64,000 bases of DNA from Trichostrongylus colubriformis (Eukaryota > Nematoda > Chromadorea > Rhabditida > Trichostrongylidae), in NCBI GenBank assembly GCA_963978905.1, contig OZ022256.1, forward strand, positions 45,060,001-45,124,000, written 5' to 3'. The translations under genes and the position numbers were made by a program. The notes beneath the pieces were generated by a model that worked only from the letters and a program-made list of their open reading frames with translations, ran no database searches and was not told the DNA's origin. Within the stretch, counting starts at the first letter, position 1, and every line of letters starts with the position of its first letter. Below, piece by piece: positions 40,701 through 49,913 of this stretch.

Positions 40701-43700
40701 AAGATAAGTCAAACCACAACACCTTTAACAAATGGGTATTGGAACAGAGGTAACCCAAATAAAAAGGCAGACAATAAGTTGAGCGAGTAGAAATAACTAG
40801 AAAAAAACAAGAATAAGAGAACTAGACACCCTGAATGCCGAATTTTGTGAGAGCTCTTTATTTGAGGTAGCGATGTAAGATGCTCTTGAATTGGGCTACG
40901 GTTTGAGGTAGAGGAATTTTTTTCGTTAGCTTGGAGAATTCGGTTACAGCTCTGTTAGTGAAGAACTTGGCTCTCAAATTGGTTTTTGCTCTTGCCACAG
41001 AAAACTTGCACTTTTCCCCCTCGTATTGGAACTCCTGGTGGTAAAAAAGCTTTGCTTTTTGACATCGAGTTTCCCTGTGATCATTTTGAATATGGTTATA
41101 AGGTCAAGCATTCTCCGTCTGTATGAGAGGGAATCGAGACCTAGCATTTTATTACGAACAGGCCCCTTAGGTATGGCGCTATAGTTGAATCCCTGGAAGT
41201 CATCACTACCATTTGTCCGATTCATAACGAATCAACCTAATAAATTTCATAGAACAGAAACGTTTCAGATACCATAGATGAGAGTTTTACATTGGACTTA
41301 AATTTTAAACAGAAAGAATTATTTATCTCGTAAATTATCTACTCTTCCTGGGAGAGCGGAACCGGCCTTCTCGTCGGCTACTGTGTAGGACATGAACACC
41401 GTGTTTCCATTTGTCTCTTTATCTAGCTCCTTTTCCTGTCTAGATAGTGTTTTCTGGTTCTTAGACTTTTTGCTTGCTCTTTCCATGTGAAAAATAGCAC
41501 CGCGAAAACAATTTTCCACCTGTGCCTATACTACCGTGATCAGAACAACTGAATTATTTGTGGAATGAATTTAAAAACGACTTGCTCATTTTTTGGCGAA
41601 ATTAGGCTCACTTACCGACCAAAAAATTATGGAACCATACGGTCTTTTTTCAAAGGATATCGAAATTGACTCTGAAGTACTGCTGATGCAGTAGTCGAAT
41701 TTATTAGGTTGGACGGGAAGTTCTGGGACACCTTGTGAGAAAAATTCAATTTATTTTAATTTTACTCACATGTAACTTCAGTCACCAAAGTATGCACCAT
41801 CGTGATCTACAATGTACTGCCAACGCTCAGGAAGATCGTAGATACCCTTCCGGTAGAATTCGGGAGACTTCTGGTCAAAGAAGTTCTGGAGCCCGCTCTT
41901 GAGATCGTCGTCATCTTTGAACTGTCGCCCGTCAAGGAAGTGGCTCAACGACCGGAATAGGTGGTAGTCAGTTGGGGCCATGTCCGAAGATTACGGTGGG
42001 TGGGAGAGCTTCGTCCAACCAAGGTCCTGGATCCTTTGACACGCCAACTTTGCCACATGTGGGTGAGCGTTATCGTGGAGGAAGAGGTCTTGGTCCATTT
42101 TTCCGGTAAGTTTTGGCGCTCCGGTGTCCAATTGCCTGCAGTAGAGATCGGCAGTGGCTGTCGTGTTGGATGGTAACAGTTTCCTATTTTTTTGAAAATT
42201 TTCAAAAAAAAAAGTTTTTTTCTCAATGCAATTTTTTGAATATTTTCCTGTTCCAATTTGAGCCGATCGAGCCATCGGGCTGCCGCCATATGAGAGACAG
42301 TACCTGGGTCCATCGACTGGTTAATTTTGTTAGTGGCCTCGCATGCTGAGGAACCGAGGCGGTGTTCGTGAATTTCGCACCTTTCGCGAAATTGCCGTAA
42401 ATTCACTGCTAGTTGAAGCCGTAGAGAATATGAATGTGCTATTCAGAAGCCCTTTTCAGACGCTTCATATACCCCCCACTACCAAATGCTCCCGAAGCTT
42501 TACAGGTTTCTACAGGAAAAAACAAAAAGTGTCCCAGAACTTCCCGTCCAACCTAATATTTTCTCTCGAATGAAATAGGAAACAGCTACCTACTGGACAC
42601 AACGATTTTATTCAGGTGTGCGGCAGGACATTCGAGTTGGCTACCGCGCTACGGGAAGTGGCCCGCGCGACAGTACGCGGCAAGGGTCTTGCCGTATCCG
42701 TTTCGAATTGGCTGCGCGCTGGCGCATGACACAACCCAGTTCGAATGTCCTGTCACACACCCATTCCACCATTGGAGCATTTTTTGAAAATCATAATTTG
42801 GTATCGTTTTTTGTGTTTCAATGAAAATATTTTTGAAACTCTTCGAAGTGCGATTAAGTAATGTTTTGTTTCCGACTTGGAGTAGCTGACGAAACTCGGT
42901 TGCCGACAATGATCGGTCTTCTGTTTGCATAAGAAAATCGAAAGGGAGATGTAGGTCAGGACATCCGAATTAGGACATCTCACTTCGTGGAACGGTTTGA
43001 CGCGCTTCTGTGGTGAGCGACTGTACGTAAAGAGGCGTGGCCACTGTCTGTTCACATGATCTGACCCAATTCAAGTGTCCTGTCTCACAACTTTAGAATA
43101 AGGGTCAGCGGTAGATCAAGGCATCCCGGACAGGACAGGGGCTTCCACCGCCGGCGTTACCAGTTTTCTCGACTCCTACTTGACTCGAATTTTTCAGCGG
43201 CTGTGCCTAACTTGAGACTTTCTCAACTAGACCGTCTTTTCCACGCTATCACCGTCATTTTCCAGCCCTTCCCGTTACGCTGCTTGCCAAGACCTCGTCT
43301 ACCGTCTCATATGGCGTGGCCTTCAAGACAATGGCCACTCCGCAGTTTTGGTTCTCCATTCTCATGGTAAGCTGTTGAACCATTCCACCCACGTGGTGTG
43401 ACTTGCTGGGGCTGTGGCTTCTCATCCAGCCTCTCAATCTCTCTTACTGCCCTCTTTAGGTGACGGTGATTCTTCTGCTACCAGTGATGTTGAATCGATT
43501 CTTCTGGTTTGACACCCATCCATCATTCGCAGATCGCCTTCGTGTGAGAAAGAAGCTCCTTTTACCAGAACAACGAGAGGAGAAGTAAGGAACATGACGC
43601 ATCATGTGCGGAATTGGTTGAAATCAATTGAATTTAGGCCAGCATTCAAAAGGTCCGCTGCGACGCGACGCAGCGTGCGCGGTTCATTACGATCCGGTTA

Positions 43701-46700
43701 CGCGTTCTCACATTCACAAGGCTTTGGAGATCTCATTCTCAAGGGAAAACTCTTCAAGAATGTGGAACAAATACGAGCCAAAAACAATGGGTAAGTGGCC
43801 ATTTTTTTTTCTTCGGAATATTTTTGGAATTTCGAATGCATCGATATTATTTCAGAGGACGTTCGCCTCGTACTGCTCTTTCTACTGTGAATGAATCACC
43901 ACCGGTAATGATCACGGCCGTGCCAACCGAGACTGAGGTACTTGGGGTTGTTGTTTACGATCGGATTCATCGCCCAGCAGATTAAATTACCCCTCAAAGG
44001 AATCGTCCATGGAAAAATGAGTTCATGTGTAACCAAAATATTCATGTTGTATTTGCTTAATGTGACCCGCATGCAAAGTTCCACGCGAAAAAAACGTGAA
44101 TCCGGCTAAGATACCGCACCACAAAGTCTCAGCCGGGTGGGCGGGGCCTCCGAGCAAGTGTCCACACCGTCGCCCGCCGCGGTAGGAGACGCATTGTAGG
44201 TACAGAAAGTTATGAACTACTCCACTTTCCGTTCCCAAGCTGCGGACAACGAAAGAAGCTTTTCCTCAGAGGCCCCGCCCACTCGGCCGAGAATTGGGGG
44301 CTGTATTTTAGCCGATTTCTCACTTTTGCGCTTGAAACTCTGCATGGGGCTTTATCAGGCAAATACAACATCAGTATATGGGTAACAAAAAAGCTCATTT
44401 TTTCGTGGACGATTCTTTGAAAAGAAGTTTGGAGCTTTGCGCTCCTAAGATTAACACGGGCAGATCACATGAAATGAACTCTTGTCTTTTGAAGCTTTAG
44501 GGGACACCGAGCTCGGCGGGATTGCCAGTGATGGTGCTGCCACCTCAGCCAGTGCTGAACTCTCAAGTGCCTCATATGCTGACCGTAAACGATGATCAAT
44601 GGTTAGTGCCGTGATTTTCGATAGGTTTTACCCAATTTTTGATCTTTTCTGGTGGAAATACCACAGCCGTGATTTCCCAGTTGTATCCCTATAGTATTTT
44701 GCCTATCCATAATCAGCTAAAACCTTTTCTCCACAAAAGATTTGTGGCTACGTCCATTTGTTCGAAGGCACCAGGAAGGGAAAGTGAGAACTGTAAATTC
44801 ATGTTCTCTGAAAACAAACTTTCCACTTCAGAAGAGATGATGTGTAGTGAAACTCACACTGTAAAGGTACGGCTTGTGGTCTAATTAGGATCCTGCAACA
44901 CTGCGTGTCGTTGGGTGTGTGCACAAATGACAGCGAATCGCTTCGCAGCGTTTCACTCGCGGCGCCACCAGTACGACTTGCGAATCGATTGCTTTCGGTA
45001 GCCCGGCAGAGCGTGGCTGCGTCACTTCTGCGCTTCCACCCATGCCACACTACCTCGCTTGAAGGCTGCCATGCCCTGCACTGGCACTCGCACCCGCTGT
45101 GCCGCTCGCCGCGGGCGGACACCCGATTCGTTGTCATATATGCACACACCCGTGTCGTTTTGCTGTTCATCAGCCGAGCGAGTTGCCGGCGAGAGCGGCT
45201 GGCGATTTGGACTCTAGCCCGGCTGCAATCTACCTCCATTAGTGACGCAGAGAGGCGCGAAAGAGGGCTTTGAGTTCCTATTCCTCTGGTTTTTCGCCGT
45301 TTTGTTTCGTTCTTCCTTTACTGTGTCACTGCTGAGCCCATCTACTATCATAATCCACGATCTGCCAAATTTAAGTATCCCTGTGTCTCTGGGAAGGTTT
45401 GGGAAATGTAATGAAGACATCGACGGGCAAAGCTCACTAGAAAGTATAATGGCCATAAAAAAATTCTGATGCGGCGACCAGTATTTTGTAAGTACGGACC
45501 ACCGAGGTGAACTAAGGATCATATTCTCAGGGATTATACCGAGATATCGCGCTCTGCTCAAGACTGGTCTTCGTGAGAATCGTACCACTGCGATAGCCAT
45601 TGCGACTTTCACTTCATAAGCTCCTTATGGTTGAAAATGGAAAATGAATTCTTTGGTATCCCCAGGTTGCATTCGATACCCACAGGAAGGCACCTTTAAC
45701 GAGTGTGCTCTGAAGGTTATTCGGCCGTGCTAGATCACAAATATTGTTCCTAGACTCTTCCACTCCCCTTAATATTTTTATAGATAGGGTCACTTTCCAA
45801 TATTTCATAGATAGAGGGAAGAGACTCGGGTAGATGAGGGTATTTGGACCAAATTCGTTTAGGCAGTGGTTGGGGTAGTTGGGGCCAAATATCAGAAGAC
45901 TATCGTGTCGAACTCAGGGTGCTTACTGACGCGGAACCAAAGAAAGATGGAATGAAACGGTCAAAGCCCCGAGAAACGAGACCACCTTCCCACCGTTGAT
46001 AGGCGGGCTGTGTTAAGGAAAGGGGTACTGTCAGAACAAGTGACGGCTGTCTAAGAGGACGACTACTATGAAGCCCGAGATGCTCCTTTTCAGCGAAAAT
46101 ATCGTCATATAATATTCCTAGACCCGTAGCCTTCATTTTGATGACACACTTCGAGAGTTCTCATTACTCGCATTGCCCCTTTCACGGTCTGCAAGGTGTA
46201 TTAGCCGGTGAAATACCTTATCACTACAATTTTCCTTACATACATAGATTCTATTTTTAAAGTGCTTCGATTGTTGAAGTATTAAACTGTCGGCTTGCAT
46301 AGAAACTTTTTGCAAGTACCTTATTCTTTTTCTGCCCTACTATCGCCTCAGCTTCTTCCAAGTGCTCGGAAATTAGCAAGCATCATCAGTTGGAGAAGGA
46401 AGGGACCATTCCACACTGTCTCATCCCGTTCCTGACAATCTCCATCAATCTTTACTTTCCCTTATTAGCTGCAGTTGGTCCTAGACTGGTGATGTTCTCC
46501 CTAATCTTTGTCATGTTCTTTTGAATCCGGCATAAAATGCATTTTCAAGGTTTCAGTAAGTCAACCATCGTGGACGTGGGGAAAGGGTTATATGTGGGTT
46601 CGGTTAAGAGGTGCGGAGCGCATTCAGTTTATTTAGGAGGATACGGGATGTAAGATGTAGGGAGGATGAAATCGCATTTCAGTTTTGGAAGGGTTTTCGT

Positions 46701-47969
46701 TGTAATATTCAATTTGACAAGTTTTGCCTGTAATCCCGCTCTATGCTCGAAACAAAATTATACTATTGGCGTAATTTCTGGAGGGAGGGGGAGATAGTGT
46801 GATTAGAAAACTAGAAGTTCTCACTAAAGTGGCTGATTTCCTATACCCAATACTGGACGCTGGGTGTACGCCAGAGCCGCCAATTCCGTTTCGGAGCGCA
46901 ATTCCAGACACTTTACCCTTTTTCACATCGATTCAATGAAAAACGGCTGACAATCGACGCGATTGTAGTGGTTGCTAGTGGTCCTTCACAAAGGGTCCTA
47001 CACATCCTACACATCTGCGCTCCGCGTCGTGGCCGATTTTCGGCTGTGACGTCGCATCAACCCGTCCTGGCTTTCAGTCCCTCACCTTAAAGGAGTCGTC
47101 CACAGAAAAATGAGTTTCCCTGTTACCCTTATATTTCTGTTGTATTTGCCTGCTGTGGATCGCATACAAAGTTTCATGCGCAAAAATGTGAATCCGGCTG
47201 AAATACAGCTTCCCAAATTCTCGGCCGGGTGGGCGGGGCCTCCGAGCAAACCCCGTCGTCAGCCACGTTCGGATACGCATTGTAAACAGTCCCTATCTCA
47301 GTTCTCAACCGCGGCGGACGACGAGACGAGGCTTTTACTCGGAGGCCCCGCCCACCCGGCCGAAAATTTGCGAAGCTGCATTTCAGGGGAATTCTCACTT
47401 TTTCGCGTGAAACTTTGCATGCGGCCCTATAAAGCAATTACAACAAAAATATATGGGTAACAAAGAAACTCATTTTTCGTGGACGATTCCTTCAAGCGGC
47501 CTCTTCAATGATGCTGGTGCTGATGTTGATGATGATTGCTACGTTTCTGAGCGCTTACTATCTATAAGTGTGTGTATAGTAGTGTTGTGGTGATTGTGCA
47601 GGTCAGTGATTGGAGACATCAGCAACTTCCGAGGAACAGTTATCCGTGGAGACGACGATTCGATGGACTCGCTCCGAAAACGTAATCCACCGGGCGATTC
47701 TCAAACTCGACGTACCAAACCCCGAGTGGAGACGCAGGTATAGCTGTGATGGGTGTCCCTCGGCTGATCTCAAAGTGTGTAGTGTGTCTTTGATTCACTT
47801 TTTCTGTTGTTCTCGTGCTTGTGAATGGCCCACTCAGTTGCTTGTCTCTTTATGGCTTCTTGGCCAACCTTGGCCACTCCTCTGTTCGTATTTGATAGTA
47901 CGACGATCTCTGATCGAACTGCAAACACAGGTCGAAGAAGATGCCGACGTGATTATTGAGCGTTTCTGA
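22079..47969 (+). CDS. P4-type ATPase, phospholipid flippase (ATP8B / TAT-2/4-like)
   Basis: Exons: 22079-22157, 22202-22380, 22451-22564, 22641-22739, 24153-24287, 24342-24495, 24601-24733, 28080-28194, 28281-28410, 29387-29477, 29744-29870, 29927-30058, 31360-31461, 31515-31703, 32565-32689, 32754-32886, 32941-33019, 33573-33691, 35076-35222, 35641-35728, 35794-35930, 37284-37434, 37493-37580, 37954-38062, 38631-38740, 38797-38883, 39095-39324, 43266-43366, 43460-43584, 43638-43790, 43856-43937, 44501-44601, 47602-47737, 47931-47969. All introns are GT-AG and phases match throughout: 4119 nt, 1372 aa plus stop. P4-ATPases use ATP to move phospholipids from the outer to the cytoplasmic leaflet, usually with a CDC50 subunit. 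Motifs: DGET 225-228, PISL 404-407, DKTGT from D459, KGAD 626-629, TGDKT 741-745, GDGANDV 900-906. VDFSWNP and RSGYAFSH favour the ATP8B class. Human ATP8B proteins are about 1250 aa, so this one has longer ends. The start is uncertain: the exon could instead begin at a TTTCAG acceptor (22098) with an upstream first exon. No break was found. Confidence 0.95.
22998..23300 (-). repeat. SINE-like family B, copy 1 (uninterrupted)
   Basis: On the minus strand this reads as a tRNA-like head: TAGTGTAATGGATTAACAC (A-box region) and GAGGGTTCGATCAC (B-box region). The body has the TTCTGAATGGTATATTCACC and CACACGTATAA blocks. A second copy at 54780-55480 shares all of these but is split by an insertion. 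It lies in the flippase intron 4. Confidence 0.55.
23560..23895. repeat. Half copy of foldback element F and attached repeat
   Basis: The right half matches the right arm of the foldback family (ATCTCAGCTGAACA, GAAAGTTTTGCATGCGGCCC, AATATAACATGAATATG). The left part shares a GACCACGTGAC block and surrounding order with 48690-49000. Confidence 0.5.
24153..24733 (+). other. Flippase exons 5-7: actuator domain
   Basis: Residues 158-297. Contains [27 protein letters not shown], and the dephosphorylation loop ELDGETNLK with E227 as the presumed catalytic glutamate, then [12 protein letters not shown] and [10 protein letters not shown]. Each block matches the P4 actuator order, with introns of only 54 and 105 nt between these exons. 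Confidence 0.92.
24890..25800. repeat. Mixed dispersed repeats with a 14-G tract
   Basis: 24890-25170 shares GGGGCGGGCC and ACTTCAAGAGTTCTCA blocks with 13850-14110 and 45900-46190. A run of 14 G lies at 25327-25340. 25490-25800 shares TTTCGCTTCG..GTCGCACTC and GCCGCGCGAAAATTCGAC blocks with 30575-30950, 36090-36390 and 44905-45235. All of this is inside flippase intron 7. Confidence 0.45.
26201..26996. mobile_element. Nearly 800-bp palindromic mariner-type foldback MITE
   Basis: The ends TTGGGTCATTCCATAAGTAG and TTACTTATGGAATGACCCAA are flanked by TA on both sides (26199-26200 and 26997-26998). Long arms match for about 300 bp (for example GAATGGCGCCGACATTTAGG against CCTAAATGTCGGCCCCATTC). 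There is no transposase, and the central 150-200 bp is less symmetrical. It lies in flippase intron 7. Confidence 0.88.
27217..27250. repeat. GTCC/GTCT simple repeat
   Basis: Tandem GTCTGTCTGTCC then CCGTCCGTCC-type units. A complementary run occurs at 1255-1276. It probably marks the edge of a dispersed repeat. Confidence 0.6.
27736..27935. repeat. Dispersed repeat R2, copy 1
   Basis: Contains TGTCGCAAGCGAAGC, GAAATCCTGACGTAA and GGTACACATCCCGGA blocks that recur at 61845-62072 with the same facing arrangement. GC-rich and non-coding. Confidence 0.5.
28080..29870 (+). other. Flippase exons 8-11: M3-M4
   Basis: Residues 298-452. [17 protein letters not shown] is followed by M3 ([19 protein letters not shown]) and M4 ([20 protein letters not shown]). 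PISL at 404-407 replaces the cation-binding PEGL of other P-type ATPases and is the P4 class hallmark. Exon 11 ends in the stalk before the phosphorylation domain. Confidence 0.92.
28538..28713. mobile_element. MITE, GGCCGCGTTCAT family, copy 2
   Basis: Ends are GACCGCGTTGATACCTTGCG and AAAGTATGAACGCGGCCTT. The interior shares GAGGCAGAGTGGCAC and GGAGACGCAGAGAC with the copy at 33260. It lies in flippase intron 9. Confidence 0.75.
29927..33019 (+). other. Flippase exons 12-17: phosphorylation site and ATP-binding domain
   Basis: Residues 453-705. [13 protein letters not shown] holds the phosphorylated aspartate D459, intact. The nucleotide-binding part follows with [26 protein letters not shown] (559-565), [10 protein letters not shown] and [10 protein letters not shown], then [13 protein letters not shown]. 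Exons 12 and 13 are separated by a 1.3 kb intron filled with repeats. Confidence 0.92.
30575..30950. repeat. Dispersed repeat R3, copy 2
   Basis: Bounded by facing blocks: CTTATGTCGAATTTTCGCTTC at left and GAAATTCGACATAAG at right, with CAGCGCCACCTGCAC in between. It is the clearest case of this family's inverted ends and lies in flippase intron 12. Confidence 0.6.
33260..33428. mobile_element. MITE, GGCCGCGTTCAT family, copy 3
   Basis: TAAGACCGCATTCATATTTT at left faces AAAGTATGAACGCGGCTTA at right. Same interior order as 28538-28713. It lies in flippase intron 17. Confidence 0.75.
33700..33960 (+). repeat. TTAA-type family T2 copy
   Basis: Starts CTCAAGAGCACCGGAAGGGG and continues with GAAGAGCGCGACGTTG, CGCGCATCATTGCAAACTGC and TTGTTGTCACGTA, the same order as the copy at 63693 and the reverse of 7385 and 56905. 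Located just downstream of flippase exon 18. Confidence 0.55.
33984..34882 (-). mobile_element. Mariner family element M1, copy 1 (internally deleted)
   Basis: 899 bp with 30-bp inverted ends (TTAGGTTGATTCATAATAAA...) and TA on both sides (33982-33983, 34883-34884). The minus strand holds broken pieces of the C-terminal half of a mariner transposase: a VYFQHDN-type block near the second catalytic aspartate and PTA..[11 protein letters not shown] remnants, in more than one frame. The N-terminal half is missing, so it is non-autonomous. It sits in flippase intron 18. Confidence 0.88.
36090..36390. repeat. Dispersed repeat R3, copy 3, with a minisatellite
   Basis: Shares AATCGCTTCGCGTCGCCA, CAGTACGACTTGG and GCGTGGCTGCGTCAC with 44905-45235. 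Within it (36211-36279) a unit close to CACCCATGCCACACTGCCTC is repeated about three times, an expansion the other copy lacks. Confidence 0.6.
37097..37129. repeat. 17-C tract and C-rich run
   Basis: Seventeen C followed by T and eight more C in flippase intron 21, about 155 bp before exon 22. Other G/C homopolymers of 11-15 lie at 15126, 25327, 49741 and 51891. Confidence 0.8.
37954..39324 (+). other. Flippase exons 24-27: M5-M9
   Basis: Residues 949-1127. [20 protein letters not shown] leads into M5-M6 ([14 protein letters not shown], then [24 protein letters not shown]), [15 protein letters not shown], and further hydrophobic spans including [28 protein letters not shown] and [19 protein letters not shown]. 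Order and spacing match P4 ATPases. Confidence 0.92.
38932..39058. mobile_element. Palindromic MITE family P, copy 2
   Basis: TGTGTGTAGGCCAGAACCCT at left and CGAATGTCCCGTCCTACACA at right are inverted. It lies between flippase exons 26 and 27 and fills most of that 211-nt intron. Confidence 0.7.
39364..39560 (+). repeat. SINE-like family A, copy 4
   Basis: Starts GTGGAGGTGGTGTAGAGAGA (A-box-like), followed by GCGGGGATCACC (degraded B-box) and TTGGTACCAGACTCGTCT. Truncated at its 3' side. It lies at the start of flippase intron 27. Confidence 0.6.
39817..41240 (-). mobile_element. Mariner family element M1, copy 2, with a nested insertion
   Basis: The same family as 33984-34882: ends TTAGGTTGATTCAATATGAA and ...GAATCAACCTAA, TA on both sides (39815-39816, 41241-41242). 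Without the insertion at about 40659-41192 it would be about 890 bp. The minus strand keeps an open 115-residue transposase C-terminal piece (39895-40242) with [21 protein letters not shown] and [13 protein letters not shown]. The catalytic-region HDN is HDY here. Confidence 0.88.
40659..41192 (-). mobile_element. Non-LTR retrotransposon (LINE) 3' fragment inside mariner
   Basis: This segment is absent from the sister mariner at 33984. Its minus strand encodes the end of a LINE-type reverse transcriptase protein: [20 protein letters not shown] at about 41095-41155, then, after a one-base frame change near 40985, a piece including [12 protein letters not shown] and FKSILHRYL ending in a stop near 40860. 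It is 5'-truncated, as LINE insertions usually are. Confidence 0.75.
41704..42556 (-). mobile_element. Mariner family element M2 (dead)
   Basis: 853 bp with perfect 28-bp inverted ends (TTAGGTTGGACGGGAAGTTC...) and TA on both sides. The minus strand carries transposase pieces: [20 protein letters not shown], then HPP, a stop codon (complement of 41991-41993), then [15 protein letters not shown]. The two catalytic aspartates of HDN and PTD are 34 residues apart (DD34D). A nonsense change, frame breaks and a missing N-terminal part make it inactive. Confidence 0.9.
42612..42760. mobile_element. Palindromic MITE family P, copy 3
   Basis: GGTGTGCGGCAGGACATTCG at left faces CGAATGTCCTGTCACACACC at right, with GC-rich inner arms. 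In flippase intron 27. Confidence 0.75.
42949..43089. mobile_element. Palindromic MITE family P, copy 4
   Basis: GATGTAGGTCAGGACATCCG at left faces CAAGTGTCCTGTCTCACAAC at right. Less symmetrical than copy 3, only 190 bp away. Confidence 0.65.
43994..44421. mobile_element. TTAA foldback element F, copy 2
   Basis: Left end TCAAAGGAATCGTCCATGG, right end CGTGGACGATTCTTTGAA. Arms facing around 44190-44230 share GGCGGGGCCTCCGAG with the other copies. It lies in flippase intron 31. Confidence 0.82.
44905..45420. repeat. Dispersed repeats R3 (copy 4) and R1 (copy 2), adjacent
   Basis: 44905-45235 matches 36090-36390 (AATCGCTTCGCAGCG, GCGTGGCTGCGTCACTTCTG). 45160-45420 then matches the R1 family (CTACCTCCATTAGTGACGCAGAG, TTCGCCGTTTTGTTTCGTTC, GCTGAGC). 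Both are in flippase intron 32. Confidence 0.5.
45900..46190. repeat. Dispersed repeat with ACTTCGAGAGTTCTCATTAC block
   Basis: Shares the block order of 24890-25170 and the interior of 6534-6860 and 13815-14172, without clear TTAA ends. In flippase intron 32. Confidence 0.4.
47087..47495. mobile_element. TTAA foldback element F, copy 3
   Basis: Left end TTAAAGGAGTCGTCCACAG, right end CGTGGACGATTCCTTCAA, with facing arms containing GGCGGGGCCTCCGAGCAAA and CTCGGAGGCCCCGCCC. It ends about 105 bp before flippase exon 33. Confidence 0.82.
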
Positions 47970-48409
47970 ATGTGTGAATCTCCTCGACGCCAGGCGCTGT
48001 CATCGCTGTCTGCTGCCGTCCGTTTCAATGACTGCATATGCCCTCGTCTGATACCATTCCCACTTCGTATCCATCTCAGTCAATACACGTGTCAAAGCAT
48101 TTTGCTGTTGTTATTTTTGTTTGTTACATTTATGTATTGTTTTTGCTCAAATTTTCATTGTTTGCTCTATTGAATGCTTTCTTACGTATGCATTGGGGGC
48201 TCCGGCGGCCCTATTTTTGCCTCTTCATGCTGGTGACCAAAATCCTCTCCTCTCTTTCACATGTTGTGATTCTCTAGTAATCTATGGCTTAAATGTAGTG
48301 TATCGGGAATTTAAGCCAAAATTGTCATTCATCTGTGATACGTTTGGGTCTAGGAGTGCCGTACACGTTGTATATTGATTAAAGTCAAGATTTTATGTAT
48401 GACATTCAA

Positions 48410-48415
48410 AATAAA
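48410..48415 (+). terminator. Candidate polyadenylation signal of the flippase gene
   Basis: AATAAA lies about 440 nt after the stop at 47969, with no other AATAAA seen nearer on the plus strand. An ATTAAA variant lies about 30 nt upstream. Confidence 0.5.
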
Positions 48416-49913
48416 TAGTGAAATGAAGAGTAAATAGGAAAAAATAGACCATGCCAGGCAAATATGGGATTAATGTTTTGTTATATTTTGCTGGATCTGC
48501 ATTCGCTCTTATCTGGGGCATGGCGAATGGATTTATGGGTAGGTCAAAAACTTGAGGGTAACTTACTCGAACAGCGATGCGATGGCGAAAAAATGAAAGG
48601 AATCACACGCGGAAAACCCATAAACTCCTCTCGAATCATTTTTATTAGATAAGTGCATGAACAGTTACACGAAAAGAACCGAGGAATTTCTTTTGTTCCA
48701 TAGCAAAAATCCAAAAACTAGAAGAAGAGCAACGTGCTTGAACTCCTGTGGAGCAAACGTTGAAAAGCCGCGGGCGGGAAAGGGCGCAGTTGGAATTTTT
48801 GCGCCCAATGTTGAGTTGCGCCCATACTGCGTCCCTGACCACGTGACCTACGTCTCTATGCTCCTGAAGCTTTCCCTGTCCCGCTTCCATGGACATCCCC
48901 ACCTCGTCGAAATTACTCTGAGGAGTTGTGTCTCAGCTGGATTCTTGTTCTTTTTGTGGCAAGCTTTGCATGTGATAATAGTGAACAATGATATCTTAAA
49001 TACACAGATGATACTAGATGGGCTGCCGACGAAGCAAGTCACAACAAGGGTCACGCATGAGTCGAGGATTCTTCAGGGTAGGGGTCTTATTTTAGGTAGA
49101 AAATTGGGTGGGGTTATTATTTCAAATTTTCCTCGGGTATTCCAGACAATGGTATGATTATCGCTCTATGGCTTTTTCTTTTTTAGGTAGACAGCTCGAA
49201 TATAGGAAGCAGGTAGCGTCGGAAGCGTCGAGGCCGCTGTTTCCACATTTTCTTCGGCACCACGCTTGTTTCTGGGCTCACAAGATAGCGCTCAAAAGTC
49301 CTAGATTGGAACTAGATCTTGAATCAAGAACAATGCGCGAAGGATGCTTCTGAGTGCTTTGGTTGGTGTATGAGGACCACCCAGTCGACTAAAAAGCTTA
49401 TCCCAGTTGGTTCCAGTTGTTGGTTCTGTTGGGTAAGTACAGAAAAGCGAAATGCAATGCAACTGCTGTGGATGGAAACGTTAAAATCATAGAAGAAAAC
49501 CTCGAAACCTCTAGGCACCCATTTATTTGCAGAATTCATGATCCTGTAGACACACCATTATCATAAGCCGTGATGGTTACGGTAGGTGCTACATTTGAGT
49601 AATTATTCTTTCGGACTTAAGTGAACTTATAGTGTTCTACTTTACGACCATTCAAATAGGTTTATTAAGGGACCACAAAGATCATATAAAGGCTTTTCTT
49701 TTTGGTGACTCCGAATCCCGCTCGTCTTTGTCGACGTTAGCCCCCCCCCCCCCCCTGAGTCTAAGCACTCTTTTCAGCAAATGAGAAACGAGTTTCAGGA
49801 GAGAGGAGTTCCAAAAGATTTTTTTGTAAACTACTATCAAAAAATTAGCAATTTCAAGCAGCACAGTGCAACGTCTTCTTTGGGTGATGGATAGAACCCT
49901 CTACAGGATTTCT
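48416..49913. other. No gene recognised; repeat relics
   Basis: Contains a relic (48690-49000) related to 23560-23895 and a 15-C tract at 49741-49755. An open frame of 166 codons at 48657-49157 overlaps the relic and shows no family motif, so I do not call it a gene. Confidence 0.4.

Larger units (their letters stand above)
43266..47969 (+). other. Flippase exons 28-34: M10 and cytoplasmic tail
   Basis: Residues 1128-1372. M10 is [18 protein letters not shown] across the exon 28/29 join. RSGYAFSH near residue 1221 is the conserved tail motif of ATP8-type flippases. The rest (about 150 residues: proline-rich [13 protein letters not shown], then an acidic/basic stretch) is not family-conserved to my knowledge. 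Exons 31-34 rest on phase-consistent splice sites and an open reading to a TGA at 47967-47969, so they are less certain than the core. Confidence 0.75.

Noticed and set aside
41945..42406. A 153-codon protein on the minus strand
   Set aside because: It lies inside the mariner M2 element and is a frame-shifted shadow of the transposase.
48657..49157. 166-codon open frame on the plus strand
   Set aside because: It overlaps a repeat relic related to 23560-23895, has no splice context and no recognisable motif. It is probably chance.
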